The notes under the pieces were generated by a model. That model saw only the letters and a list, made by a program, of their open reading frames with translations. It was not told where the DNA came from and did not search any database. Both the position numbers and the translations under genes were made by a program. 64,000 nt of DNA, taken from NCBI RefSeq assembly GCF_000517385.1, contig NZ_BAUW01000002.1, positions 93,676 to 157,675 of the forward strand. The letters run 5' to 3'. Below are positions 42,206-51,553 of this stretch, piece by piece; the first letter of the stretch is position 1; each line of letters opens with the position of its first letter. This DNA comes from Mesobacillus boroniphilus JCM 21738 (GTDB lineage: Bacteria > Bacillota > Bacilli > Bacillales > Cytobacillaceae).

Positions 42206-43002
42206 ATGAGAATTTTATTTGTAGGGGATATTGTAGGTTCCCCGGGCAGGGATATGGTAACGGAGTACCTGCCAAAGTTAAAGGGAAAATTTCGTCCGAC
42301 TGTTACGATCATAAACGGCGAGAATGCTGCGAGTGGCAAAGGAATAACGGAAAAGATTTATCGGCAGTTTCTCGAACAGGCGCCCAGGCGGTAACTCTAG
42401 GCAACCATGCATGGGATAATCGTGACATTTATGACTTCATTGATAATGCTAAATATCTCGTAAGGCCCGCGAATTTTCCTGAAGAAGTACCTGGAATGGG
42501 GATTGTCTATTTAAAGATCAACCAGGAAGAACTGGCAATCATCAGCCTACAGGGCCGGACTTTCATGGCACCAATCGATTGCCCGTTTAAGAAAGCGGAT
42601 GAATTGATCGCTGAAGCCAGTAAACGTACTTCATTAATCTTCGTCGATTTTCATGCAGAGGCGACTAGTGAAAAGCAGGCAATGGGCTGGTATCTTGATG
42701 GGAGAGTTTCCGCTGTGGTCGGTACGCATACTCACGTCCAGACCGCAGATGAGAGGATTTTGCCATCTGGCACAGCTTATTTGACCGACGTTGGCATGAC
42801 CGGGCCATATGATGGAATATTGGGAGTAGAAAAAGAAGCGGTGCTTAGAAGGTTCATGACGAGCCTTCCAACTCGATTCGAAGTGGTTAAGGATGGAAGG
42901 AATCAGCTATCTGCAGTATTGATAGATTTGGATAAGAAGACCGGCAAAGCACTTAAAATCCAAAAGATTCTCGTAAATGAAGACCATCCTTTTTATGAGT
43001 AA
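42206..43002 (+). CDS. ymdB: Metallophosphoesterase YmdB (frameshifted)
   Basis: Restored length about 265 residues (B. subtilis 264). Calcineurin-type phosphodiesterase that acts on 2',3'-cyclic nucleotides and influences the motility/biofilm switch. Motifs: FVGDIVGSPGRDM, NGENAASGKG, DFHAEATSEK and VVGTHTHVQTAD. The frame breaks near 42376: CTCGAACAGG should be CTCGAAACAGG (LETGAQAVTLGNH), one A missing. The start ATG at 42206 is preceded by a modest AGGAATG box. Confidence 0.92.
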
Positions 43003-43029
43003 AATATTAAAAAATATTTAACAATTTTT

Positions 43030-43069
43030 TAGACTGCAGACAGACTCACTCGAGCCTGTCTGCAGTCTA
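43030..43069 (+). terminator. Long hairpin after ymdB
   Basis: Perfect 14-bp stem TAGACTGCAGACAG / CTGTCTGCAGTCTA with a 12-base loop. There is no T tail, so it may be a bidirectional or mRNA-stabilising hairpin. Confidence 0.6.
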
Positions 43070-43476
43070 TTAAATTGCGCTTAATTGGTTAGTGATAGCG
43101 TAAGATGTTCCAAACGGCTTTATTTACAAAGCAACTGCAGGATAGGTGCCCTTTTGATGAGGGAATAGTCCATATAAGGGTATGATACCTGCCGAAAGTT
43201 GCCCTTATTATGAGTGGAAAGCCTGCATAGGGGTACACGATAACCCCGAAATGCACCCTCCCACAGAACCAGACCTATACATCCGAAGATAGATCGCTTC
43301 CCGTAAAAAGACAATTAAGCGATCCTTATTAATAAACAGTACTATCATCAGTTACAATGCTTTTGTAACTGATTGGCATATGTAGGCTTCCTGCTGAATA
43401 TAGTAGCAGTGGAACAGACTAAACTGGATGTATACTCAAGACGTCCAGGACGGGATAACATAAGGAGGAGCCAGGA
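43070..43476 (+). other. Intergenic region upstream of spoVS
   Basis: About 400 bases without a credible gene. 43110-43300 has internal short repeats (AAGGGTATGATACCTGCC; ATAGGGGTACACGATAACCCC, the latter palindromic GGGGTnnnnGATAACCCC-like) and an antisense frame without a good ribosome binding site. It may be a diverged repeat or structured RNA. The spoVS promoter should lie nearer 43400, not identified. Confidence 0.35.
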
Positions 43477-43736
43477 ATGGAGATATTAAAAGTTTCAGCA
43501 AAATCTAATCCTAATTCTGTAGCTGGTGCGCTTGCTGGAGTACTGCGCGAAAGAGGTGGCGCAGAAATTCAGGCTATCGGGGCGGGTGCATTGAATCAGG
43601 CCGTTAAGGCAGTAGCGATCGCAAGAGGTTCGTAGCACCTAGCGGAGTCGATTTAATTTGCATCCCGGCATTTACTGATATCCTGATTGATGGCGAAGAA
43701 CGGACAGCCATTAAATTGATTGTTGAACCCAGATGA
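43477..43736 (+). CDS. spoVS: Stage V sporulation protein S (frameshifted)
   Basis: Restored length 86 residues, identical to the family length. SpoVS is a small Alba-like protein needed for late spore coat and heat resistance and also affecting septation. MEILKVSAKSNPNSVAGAL and GAGALNQAVKAVAIARG are clear. The frame stops at 43631: AGAGGTTCGTAG should be AGAGGTTTCGTAG (RGFVAPSGVDLICIPAF), one T missing. AAGGAGGAG ribosome binding site. Confidence 0.93.
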
Positions 43737-43864
43737 AAGCGTCAGCGCTATAGATAGATTAGCACTCTAAAGAATTTTAAATGGTCACTTTCAGCCTGTT
43801 TGCTATTGCAAGCAGGTTTATTTTATTGAATGGAGTATTATGAATATAAAGAGGAGGTATTTTC

Positions 43865-44799
43865 GTGAAAATCTATGACGCTCATTGTGATGTTCTATAT
43901 AAATTATTCATGGACCCGATGCTTGATTTTGCCAATTCACCTGAATTGCAGGTCAATCTTGAACGGCTGACGGCATCTTCCACCAAAGTCCAATTTTTTG
44001 CCATCTATGTACCTGAATCAGTTCACCCTGATCTGAAATTTGAAGCTGCACTGCGAATGGCGGATTTATTTTATGAAAAAATCTTAAAGCCTTATCCTCA
44101 AATCAAGTTGATCAAGGACAAGGTTGACATTGATCTGCTCGGCGATGATGAAATTGGTGCTGTGCTGGCCCTTGAAGGTTGTGATGCGATTGGACAGGAT
44201 CTATTGAAATTACGCACTTTGCTGAGATTGGGAGTTCGGTCAGTAGGATTAACGTGGAATTATGGAAATTACGTGGCTGATGGTGTCATGGAGGAAAGGG
44301 GAGCGGGTCTTTCAAGGTTTGGACGTCAGGTTGTCCAGCTTCTGAATGAAACCAGAACAATCTGTGATGTCTCACACTTATCTGAACAGGGCTTCTGGGA
44401 TGTAATCGAACAAGCTGACCGGGTATTCGCATCCCATTCAAACTGTTATTCACTCTGCCACCATCCGCGCAACCTTAAGGATAATCAGTCAAAGCGCTTA
44501 TTGACCGAGATTCAGTCATTGGTGTTACCTTTGTGCCAGAATTCTTATCAGGTAAAAAGGATTCTGCTTCAATAGATGATGTCATCCGCCAACTTGATCA
44601 CATTTGTTCTCTTGGAGGAGAAAATCATGTGGGATTTGGTTCAGACTTTGATGGAATAGAATTCAATGTAAAAAATCTCGAGGGTAACGAACAATATGAA
44701 AACCTTTGGAATGAATTGCAAAAATATTATTCTGATATACAGGTGAGTAAGTTCCTATATGGGAATATGGCCACAAGATTATCAATGGAAAAATCGTAA
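43865..44799 (+). CDS. Membrane-dipeptidase family hydrolase (frameshifted)
   Basis: Restored length about 311 residues. M19 (renal dipeptidase-like) metallopeptidase: YDAHCDVLYKLF zinc-ligand motif at the N-terminus, LALEGCDAIG, SHSNCYSLCHHPRNLKD and GFGSDFDGI. Hydrolyses dipeptides; target unknown. The frame breaks near 44500: AAGCGCTTATTGACC should be AAGCGCTTAATTGACC (KRLIDRDSVIGVTFVPEFL), one A missing. AGAGGAGG ribosome binding site. The same gene order spoVS-dipeptidase-korA occurs in other Bacillus, known from memory. Confidence 0.88.
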
Positions 44800-44917
44800 A
44801 TTCCATGGAAACAGCGAATTTCTGCCCAGTAATAGAAGGGTTGCAGAGTAAGCAACTTATAATATAGTAATAAATAAAAAAATATTCATATTTTCGTCAA
44901 TAAATATTCTGAAGGGG

Positions 44918-44961
44918 TTGCTTTTTTTAACACATAGGTCTAGAATTGTAAGCGTTTAGTA
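44918..44961 (+). promoter_or_regulatory. Promoter and cre-like site of korAB
   Basis: TTGCTT (44918-44923), 17-base spacer, TAGAAT (44941-44946). Overlapping the expected start point is TGTAAGCGTTTAGT (44947-44960), two mismatches from the CcpA cre consensus. Such placement would allow repression by glucose. Confidence 0.4.
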
Positions 44962-45095
44962 CCATCCATTTGCTAGATTTGAGCAATAAATGCAATATTT
45001 AAACCGCTTAATTCTAGTGAATTACTTGGAAAAGTGCTACACTTAATAACGAAGCGTTTTTACATATTTTTTACGTATCTAAAGGGGTGTAAGAG

Positions 45096-46829
45096 ATGAT
45101 CAATCAACTTTCATGGAAAGTTGGCGGACAGCAGGGAGAAGGAATTGAATCTACCGGGGAAATTTTCTCTATTGCATTGAACCGTCTAGGCTACTACTTG
45201 TATGGCTACCGTCACTTTTCATCACGTATCAAGGGCGGACACACAAATAACAAGATTCGAGTGAGCACTTCAGAGGTTCGATCTATTTCTGACGATTTAG
45301 ATATTCTTGTAGCTTTCGACCAGGAAACAATCGATGTAAACTACAAAGAATTGCATGAGAACGGCGTAATTATTGCTGATGCGAAGTTTGACCCGAAAAA
45401 GCCTGAGGATACTCAAGCTGCGATGTATGCGGTTCCGTTTACAGAAATGGCTACTGAATTAGGAACATCTCTTATGAAAAACATGGTTGCCATCGGTGCG
45501 ACTAGTGCAATTCTGGACTTGGATATCCAAGTTTTTGAAGAAGTTGTCCAGGAGATTTTCGGACGCAAAGGACAACAAGTTGTCGATAAGAATATGGAAG
45601 CCATCAAAGCTGGCTACGAATATACGAAAGAACAATTAGGCGGAGCTGAGACTATGCAGCTTGAAAAGGCTGATGGCCAGAAACGCATGTTCATGATTGG
45701 TAATGATGCAATCGCTCTTGGAGCAGTAGCTGCAGGATGCCGTTTCATGGCGGCTTACCCAATCACACCTGCTTCAGAGATCATGGAATATCTGATCAAG
45801 AAGCTTCCTGCTCTTGGCGGAACAGTTATCCAGACTGAAGATGAAATCGCTGCTGTCACTATGACAATCGGCGCTAACTATGGCGGCGTACGTGCCATTA
45901 CAGCTTCAGCAGGACCAGGTCTTTCATTGAAAATGGAAGCAATCGGTCTTTCAGGGATCACTGAAACACCACTTGTCATTGTTGACACACAGCGTGGCGG
46001 CCCATCAACTGGTCTTCCTACAAAACAGGAACAGTCCGACCTAATGGCGATGATTTATGGAACTCACGGTGAGATTCCTAAAATCGTCTTTGCTCCAAGT
46101 ACTGTTCAGGAAGCATTCTACGATGCAGCAGAAGCATTCAACCTTGCTGAGGAATATCAGTGTCCTGTCATTATGCTGACTGACCTTCAGTTATCGTTAG
46201 GAAAGCAGACAGTTGAACCGCTTGAGTTTGATAAAGTGGAAATCCGCCGCGGCAAATTGGCTACAGAAGCTCTTCCTGGAATTGATAATAAAGGCTATTT
46301 CAAGCGTTATGAAGTGACTGAAGATGGTGTTTCACCACGTGTTATCCCAGGAATGAAGAACGGTATCCACCATGTTACTGGTGTTGAGCATGATGAAACA
46401 GGAAAACCTTCGGAATCTGCTGCTAACCGTATTGCGCAAATGGATAAGCGTATGCGTAAAATCAGCAATTTGAAATTCAACACGCCAATCCACAAGAATG
46501 CTCCGCATAAGGAAGCTGATCTGTTGATCGTAGGTTTCAACTCTACAAGAGGTGCAATTGAAGAGGCAATGGGAAGACTTGAGAAGGATGGCTTAAAAGT
46601 AAACCACGCACATGTGCGCCTGGTACATCCATTCCCGGCTGATGAAATGATGCAGCTTGTACAATCTGCAAAGAAAGTTGCGGTTATTGAAAACAATGCG
46701 ACAGGACAGTTGGCAAACATCATGAAGATGAATGTTGGAGGTCATGAGAAAATCCATAAAATCCTCAAGTATGACGGAAATCCATTCTTGCCGCAGGAAG
46801 TCCACACAAAATGCAAGGAGTTGTTCTAG
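45096..46829 (+). CDS. korA: 2-oxoacid:ferredoxin oxidoreductase, alpha (gamma-alpha fused) subunit
   Basis: 577 residues. N-terminal gamma-type domain (about 1-185; QQGEGIESTGEIFSIALNR, SRIKGGHTNNKIRVS) fused to the alpha/pyrimidine domain (AAYPITPASEIMEYL, TASAGPGLSLKMEAIGL, GLPTKQEQSDL). With KorB it converts 2-oxoglutarate and CoA to succinyl-CoA with ferredoxin as acceptor, a low-potential TCA step. A start-site AAAGGGGTG box is present. korB follows after one base. Confidence 0.95.
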   Translation: MINQLSWKVGGQQGEGIESTGEIFSIALNRLGYYLYGYRHFSSRIKGGHTNNKIRVSTSEVRSISDDLDILVAFDQETIDVNYKELHENGVIIADAKFDPKKPEDTQAAMYAVPFTEMATELGTSLMKNMVAIGATSAILDLDIQVFEEVVQEIFGRKGQQVVDKNMEAIKAGYEYTKEQLGGAETMQLEKADGQKRMFMIGNDAIALGAVAAGCRFMAAYPITPASEIMEYLIKKLPALGGTVIQTEDEIAAVTMTIGANYGGVRAITASAGPGLSLKMEAIGLSGITETPLVIVDTQRGGPSTGLPTKQEQSDLMAMIYGTHGEIPKIVFAPSTVQEAFYDAAEAFNLAEEYQCPVIMLTDLQLSLGKQTVEPLEFDKVEIRRGKLATEALPGIDNKGYFKRYEVTEDGVSPRVIPGMKNGIHHVTGVEHDETGKPSESAANRIAQMDKRMRKISNLKFNTPIHKNAPHKEADLLIVGFNSTRGAIEEAMGRLEKDGLKVNHAHVRLVHPFPADEMMQLVQSAKKVAVIENNATGQLANIMKMNVGGHEKIHKILKYDGNPFLPQEVHTKCKELF

Positions 46830-46830
46830 G

Positions 46831-47697
46831 ATGGCGACTTTTAAAGAATTTCGCAATAATGTAAAACCAAACTGGTGCCCGGGCTGCGGCGACTTCTCTG
46901 TACAGGCGGCCATGCAGCGTGCTGCTGCCAATGTGGGTTTAGAGCCTGAGAACCTGGCTGTAATTTCTGGTATCGGCTGTTCAGGCCGTATCTCTGGATA
47001 TATCAATTCTTACGGTTTCCATGGTATCCATGGACGTGCGCTTCCGATCGCTCAGGGCGTAAAGATGGCTAACCGTGATCTAACCGTTATCGCTTCCGGC
47101 GGTGACGGTGACGGCTTCGCGATCGGTATGGGACATACAGTCCATGCGATCCGCCGTAACATCAATATCACTTACATTGTCATGGACAACCAGATTTATG
47201 GTCTGACAAAGGGACAGACTTCCCCTCGTTCGGCTGCTGGATTTAAGACAAAATCAACTCCTGCAGGTTCTATTGAGCAAGCCATCTCACCAATGGAATT
47301 GGCATTGACAGCTGGCGCTACTTTCGTGGCACAGAGCTTCTCAACAGACCTGAAAGACTTGACTGCGCTAATCGAGGCTGGAATCAAGCATGAAGGTTTC
47401 TCTTTAATCAACGTATTCAGCCCTTGTGTAACTTATAACAAGGTAAACACTTACGACTGGTTCAAGGAAAACTTGACTAAGCTTGGCGACATTGAAGGAT
47501 ATGATCCATCAAACCGTGAAGCAGCAATGCAGACATTAATGCAGCACAACGGTCTTGTTACTGGATTAATCTATCAAAATACAGAGCGTAAGTCTTATCA
47601 GGAATTGGTAAGCGGGTATTCAGAGACTCCGCTGTCAAAAGCAGACCTGAAGCTCGATCAAGCTCACTTTGATAAGCTAGTTGCAGAGTTCATGTAA
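46831..47697 (+). CDS. korB: 2-oxoacid:ferredoxin oxidoreductase, beta subunit
   Basis: 288 residues. Thiamine-diphosphate-binding beta subunit: NWCPGCGDFSVQAAMQ, GDGDGFAIGMGH and DNQIYGLTKGQ(A/T)SPRS are typical. ATG at 46831 follows AAGGAG within the korA end. The pair resembles the KorAB of Bacillus and actinobacteria, predicted to act on 2-oxoglutarate; pyruvate cannot be excluded. Confidence 0.95.
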   Translation: MATFKEFRNNVKPNWCPGCGDFSVQAAMQRAAANVGLEPENLAVISGIGCSGRISGYINSYGFHGIHGRALPIAQGVKMANRDLTVIASGGDGDGFAIGMGHTVHAIRRNINITYIVMDNQIYGLTKGQTSPRSAAGFKTKSTPAGSIEQAISPMELALTAGATFVAQSFSTDLKDLTALIEAGIKHEGFSLINVFSPCVTYNKVNTYDWFKENLTKLGDIEGYDPSNREAAMQTLMQHNGLVTGLIYQNTERKSYQELVSGYSETPLSKADLKLDQAHFDKLVAEFM

Positions 47698-47728
47698 TTT
47701 AAATCGCGCTAATCAAGCCGGAATGAAA

Positions 47729-47764
47729 TAAAACCCCAATCGACCAAGATTGGGGTTTTATTAT
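47729..47764 (+). terminator. Intrinsic terminator after korB
   Basis: TAAAACCCCAATC / GATTGGGGTTTTA stem, T-rich tail. Confidence 0.88.
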
Positions 47765-47897
47765 TCTAATAATCAAGCCAATTACTTGAATTAGTGACAA
47801 GCATCACTACAAAAAAATTATCTGTTAGGTAATATATTTTATTAAGTCGGCTTTTTTTCCAAGAAAGCTGTATTTCCAGTGCCTGCTATTGTGTTCA

Positions 47898-47925
47898 TTG
47901 ATTGAAGAGTTTATACTATTATAAT
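47898..47925 (+). promoter_or_regulatory. Candidate sigma-A promoter of miaB
   Basis: TTGATT (47898-47903), 16-base spacer, perfect TATAAT (47920-47925), about 130 bases upstream of the miaB ATG. The rest of 47765-48055 holds nothing else. Confidence 0.5.
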
Positions 47926-48055
47926 GTGTATATTTTATATTTCCAGGGTGAAATATAGCCCTTTTGAAGTAGAAAGCAGAACTGTTTGTAAAGCTAGCAT
48001 CGGCGCCAGGCTCTATCAATCTGCCTGCTCGCTTTCTAATGAAAGGAGATCTATA

Positions 48056-49599
48056 ATGAACGAAAATCAACGCTTGGAAGGACAGCAAGTAAAAACTGAA
48101 AATTCTTCGGACAAAAAATCCAGCAAGGATTACAGCAAGTACTTTGAAACAGTATATACAGCTCCTTCCCTGAAGGATGCAAAAAAACGCGGCAAAGAAG
48201 TAGTTCAGTATCATAAAGACTTCGACATTCCTGAAGGATTCATCGGTATGGGAAAGGGGCGCAAGTTCTACATCCGCACTTATGGATGCCAGATGAATGA
48301 GCACGACACAGAAGTCATGGCAGGTATCTTCCTTGGTCTTGGCTATGAACCTACTGACAGTGTCGAGGATGCGAATGTCATTCTCTTGAATACATGCGCA
48401 ATAAGGGAAAATGCTGAGAACAAGGTGTTCGGTGAACTTGGACATCTGAAGCATCTTAAAAGAGAAAAGCCTGATCTTTTATTGGGAGTTTGCGGCTGCA
48501 TGTCCCAGGAAGAATCCGTCGTTAACAAAATTTTAAAAACGTATAACCAGGTTGATATGATTTTTGGCACGCATAATATCCATCGCCTGCCGCATATCCT
48601 CCAGGAAGCATACATGTCCAAAGAAATGGTCGTAGAAGTTTGGTCTAAGGAAGGGGACGTAATTGAAAACCTTCCGAAGGTGCGCAGAGGCAATATTAAA
48701 GCATGGGTCAACATTATGTATGGCTGTGATAAATTCTGCACATATTGCATCGTTCCTTATACACGAGGCAAAGAACGCAGCCGCCGTCCCGAGGATATCA
48801 TTCAGGAAGTCCGTCAGCTTGCTGCACAGGCTACCAGGAAATTACCCTTCTTGGCCAGAATGTAAACGCCTATGGAAAAGACCTGGCAGATATGAAATAT
48901 GGCCTTGGTGACTTGATGGATGAAATCCGCAAAATTGATATCCCGCGCATCCGTTTTACAACCAGCCACCCTCGTGACTTTGATGATCATTTGATTGAAG
49001 TGCTGGCAAAGGGCGGTAACCTGATGGACCACATCCATCTTCCAGTACAATCAGGTTCTACTGATGTATTGAAAATAATGGCCCGGAAGTACACTCGGGA
49101 ACAATATCTCGAACTTGTACGCAAGATCAAAGCAGCAATTCCTAATGTTACATTGACTACGGATATTATCGTAGGTTATCCGAATGAGACAGATGAGCAG
49201 TTTGAAGAAACATTGTCGCTTGTCCGTGAAGTTGGCTATGAATCAGCCTATACGTTCATCTACTCTCCAAGGGAGGGAACACCTGCCGCTAAAATGCAGG
49301 ATAATATCCCAATGGAAGTGAAAAAGGAGCGTCTGCAGCGCCTGAACGCACTTGTGAATGAGCAATCCGCACAGTCTATGAAGAAATATCAGGATCAGAT
49401 TGTTGAGGTCCTTGTTGAAGGCGAAAGTAAAAACAATCCTGATGTTCTTGCAGGCTATACAAGCAAGTTGAAACTTGTCAATTTTGTTGGACCAAAAACG
49501 GCAATCGGCAAAATCGTCAAGGTAAAGATTACAGATGCGAAAACATGGTCTTTAAACGGGGAAATGGTAGAAGAAATCGAACCAGTTGAGGTGAACTAA
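48056..49599 (+). CDS. miaB: tRNA-2-methylthio-N6-dimethylallyladenosine synthase (frameshifted)
   Basis: Restored length about 514 residues. Radical SAM methylthiotransferase that modifies ms2i6A37 of tRNAs. N-terminal UPF0004 domain ([18 protein letters not shown]), radical SAM Cys motif ([20 protein letters not shown]), and C-terminal TRAM domain. The frame breaks near 48830: GCACAGGCTACC should be GCACAGGGCTACC ([15 protein letters not shown]), one G missing. ATG at 48056 with AAAGGAGAT. ymcA follows after one base. Confidence 0.93.
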
Positions 49600-49600
49600 G

Positions 49601-50038
49601 TTGGCAAAGTACAATAAAGATGACATTATCCAGCGTTCAAGAGAAATCGCAAGAATGATTGCGGAAACTGAAGAAGTTGACTTCTTCAAGCGTGCGGAAG
49701 CTCAGATCCATGAGAATGAAAAAGTGAAAACACTTATTTCTTCCATTAAAGGCCTTCAAAAACAGGCCGTTAACTTTCAACACTATGGAAAAACAGAAGC
49801 ATTGAAGAAAACTGAAGCAAAAATTGCTTCTCTAGAACAACAACTTGATGAAATCCCGGTGGTACAGGAATTCAAGCAGTCGCAAATCGATGTAAATGAA
49901 TTGCTTCAGCTAGTGGCCACAACGATTTCAAATTCGGTTACTGATGAAGTAGTGGCATCAACTGGTGGAGACATACTTCGCGGTGAAACAGGGGCAGCTC
50001 TGAAAAACGAAGCAAGCTGCCACACACACAACCATTAA
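49601..50038 (+). CDS. ymcA: YlbF/YmcA family regulator RicA
   Basis: 145 residues, helical, with YNKDDIIQRSREIARMIAETEEVDFFKRAE at its start, of the YmcA (RicA) family. In B. subtilis it forms a complex with YlbF and YaaT that affects RNase Y-dependent mRNA processing, competence, biofilm and sporulation. TTG start one base after the miaB stop, with AGGTGAAC. The tail ends CHTHNH. A terminator follows. Confidence 0.92.
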   Translation: MAKYNKDDIIQRSREIARMIAETEEVDFFKRAEAQIHENEKVKTLISSIKGLQKQAVNFQHYGKTEALKKTEAKIASLEQQLDEIPVVQEFKQSQIDVNELLQLVATTISNSVTDEVVASTGGDILRGETGAALKNEASCHTHNH

Positions 50039-50049
50039 TATTAGACAGC

Positions 50050-50085
50050 AAACGGTACCTGCCGAAAAGCAGGTGCCGTTTTTTA
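50050..50085 (+). terminator. Intrinsic terminator after ymcA
   Basis: AACGGTACCTGC / GCAGGTGCCGTT stem with one wobble pair, T6 tail. Confidence 0.88.
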
Positions 50086-50277
50086 TATATCATATAAATA
50101 CTTAAGATAAATCCATGTTAATTCCCCAGCAACTTTCATCAATCGGGAACATTCAGGGCATATGGGCATACAATGAACTATGCCTAAGTTTTTACCAGCG
50201 GTTCTAAAATTAATCGCACACTAGTCTAATATCACGCATAGGATGAATTGAAAAAGATTGAGGAGGTTTCGCTCGCA

Positions 50278-50820
50278 ATGGGAGATTACAGAGAGATTAT
50301 TACGAAAGCCGTCGTAGCGAAAGGACGCAAATTCACGCAGTCCAATCATACGATCAACCCAGCGCATAATCCGAGCAGCATTCTGGGCGCTTGGGTCATA
50401 AACCATAAGTATAAGGCAAAAAAGGTAGGGAAAGTGGTTGAGGTAAACGGGTCTTACGAAGCCAACATCTGGTACTCCTTTGATGATAATACAAAAACTG
50501 AAGTAGTGACGGAGAAAGTAACTTACTGCGATGTCATCAAGCTGAAGTACCGTGACCCTGAATGCATGGATGACCATGATGTCCTTGTGGAGGTCCTGCA
50601 GCAGCCTAACTGCATTGAAGCGGTCATTTCGCCTAATGGCAACAAAATCATCGTTCACGTCGAAAGGGAATTCCTTGTGGAAGTCATTGGTGAAACGAAG
50701 GTATGTGTTGTCACTCATCCAGGCGGATGCGATTGCGACGATGACGAGTGGGGCCATGGCATCGATGATGACGAATTCGAGGACTTGAATCCAGACTTCC
50801 TCCTGGGAGAGGAAGAATAA
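50278..50820 (+). CDS. cotE: Outer spore coat morphogenetic protein CotE
   Basis: 180 residues, near the 181 of B. subtilis. CotE organises the outer coat on the forespore surface. [18 protein letters not shown] near the start, [13 protein letters not shown], and an acidic C-terminus ([16 protein letters not shown]). ATG at 50278 follows GAGGAGGT. Mother-cell sigma factor promoters (sigma-E, sigma-K) are expected upstream; CATAGGATG near 50238 is a possible -10 but unproven. Confidence 0.95.
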   Translation: MGDYREIITKAVVAKGRKFTQSNHTINPAHNPSSILGAWVINHKYKAKKVGKVVEVNGSYEANIWYSFDDNTKTEVVTEKVTYCDVIKLKYRDPECMDDHDVLVEVLQQPNCIEAVISPNGNKIIVHVEREFLVEVIGETKVCVVTHPGGCDCDDDEWGHGIDDDEFEDLNPDFLLGEEE

Positions 50821-50825
50821 CATCG

Positions 50826-50859
50826 AACTAGGAAGCTTTCACTTCCTAGTTTTTTTTTT
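50826..50859 (+). terminator. Intrinsic terminator after cotE
   Basis: Perfect 10-bp stem AACTAGGAAG / CTTCCTAGTT, CTTTCA loop, long T run. It ends the conserved core; the accessory block starts here. Confidence 0.9.
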
Positions 50860-50878
50860 GTAAGTGAAGAATAAGAAG

Positions 50879-50929
50879 ACACCGGTTTGGAAGCTGTTTA
50901 CGCAACTGCAGCAGCTTTGGTTCCGGTGC
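50879..50929 (-). terminator. Imperfect hairpin 3' of the Cys-rich gene
   Basis: CACCGG / CCGGTG outer stem and AGCTG / CAGCT inner stem enclosing a loop; read on the minus strand it is followed by T-rich sequence. It may end the minus-strand gene. Confidence 0.45.
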
Positions 50930-50953
50930 CTCATTCTGTATTTAGAGGGGCTT

Positions 50954-51245
50954 TTACAAGAAAAAATTAGGTTTCTCGATTTTTTTGCTGATTTCACATT
51001 CATTTGATTCTTCCCATGAGTAAAAACTGCTTCTACAAGTGGTACATTCATTTTTATACACATGATAGGCAACTTCACTTACCTTGTGGATACTATGAGC
51101 AACCTGAATTCCGCTATGCAGACACTTGTGGACATTCATCCATACAAGCTGTACAGGTACTCAACGTACTTTTCTTTTTTGAACACGCTTCTGATATTTC
51201 CAAATCATAGCTCAAGCTTTCAAGCCAATTGGTTAGTAGCGACAT
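50954..51245 (-). CDS. Small Cys-rich protein, unknown (frameshifted)
   Basis: Not recognised. The ATG (51243-51245) has a strong ribosome binding site (TTGAGGTGACCTAT) on the minus strand. The first 39 residues start MSLLTNWLESLSYDLEI and run to CTACMDECP; the frame then changes near 51126 and continues CLHSGIQVAHSIHKVSE...NECTTCRSSFYSWEESNEC. One extra A, or two missing bases, restores a ~96-residue protein with eight cysteines, including a CxxCxxxCPxC-type cluster and a CTTC pair, a likely Fe-S or zinc site. It is divergent from the reductase operon, suggesting a related role such as redox sensing or assembly; this is inference. Confidence 0.6.
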
Positions 51246-51367
51246 ATAGGTCACCTCAAGAGTGATAATTCATGTACTTCTATTCTACGACTAAAGTTCC
51301 TAAATAGTGGCGAGTTTGCTGGATATTCAAACATATTTAAAGGAATGTTCACAATTCAAGATTGGCT

Positions 51368-51381
51368 GTAAGCGTTATAAA
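51368..51381 (+). promoter_or_regulatory. cre-like site upstream of torD
   Basis: TGTAAGCGTTATAA matches the CcpA consensus TGNAARCGNWWWCA except for one base. Lies between the divergent Cys-rich gene and the chaperone gene. Confidence 0.4.
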
Positions 51382-51447
51382 GCCCTAATTTCAGTGTCTT
51401 TTAATAGTTTTATATAATCGGCACTGAAAAATAAAACAATTAAATTA

Positions 51448-51463
51448 GGTGAAATCCTTCACA
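51448..51463 (+). promoter_or_regulatory. CRP/FNR-type box upstream of torD
   Basis: GGTGAAATCCTTCACA: the inverted repeat GTGA-N6-TCAC of the CRP/FNR family (Bacillus Fnr consensus TGTGA-N6-TCACA). It lies about 100 bases before the chaperone start, roughly 46 bases from the start point implied by TATATT at 51491; the classical distance is about 41. Confidence 0.45.
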
Positions 51464-51553
51464 TACGCTTGGGGGAATATCCACAGAATGTATATTGTTT
51501 CACAATCTTGAGTGCCATATAGTGAAGTTGTAATCGAAAGGTGGTGAATCCCG

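Larger units (their letters stand above)
51246..51553 (+). other. Divergent intergenic region of the reductase operon
   Basis: No gene. Contains the cre-like and FNR-like sites listed separately and a possible -10 TATATT at 51491-51496. Confidence 0.5.

Noticed and set aside
43120..43314. Minus-strand 64-residue frame
   Set aside because: No clear ribosome binding site and no recognised family; more likely a by-product of a repeat-like region.
43380..43460. Sigma-H promoter of spoVS
   Set aside because: AGGCTTC and GCTGAAT-like boxes occur but are only about two bases apart, too close for a sigma-H promoter.
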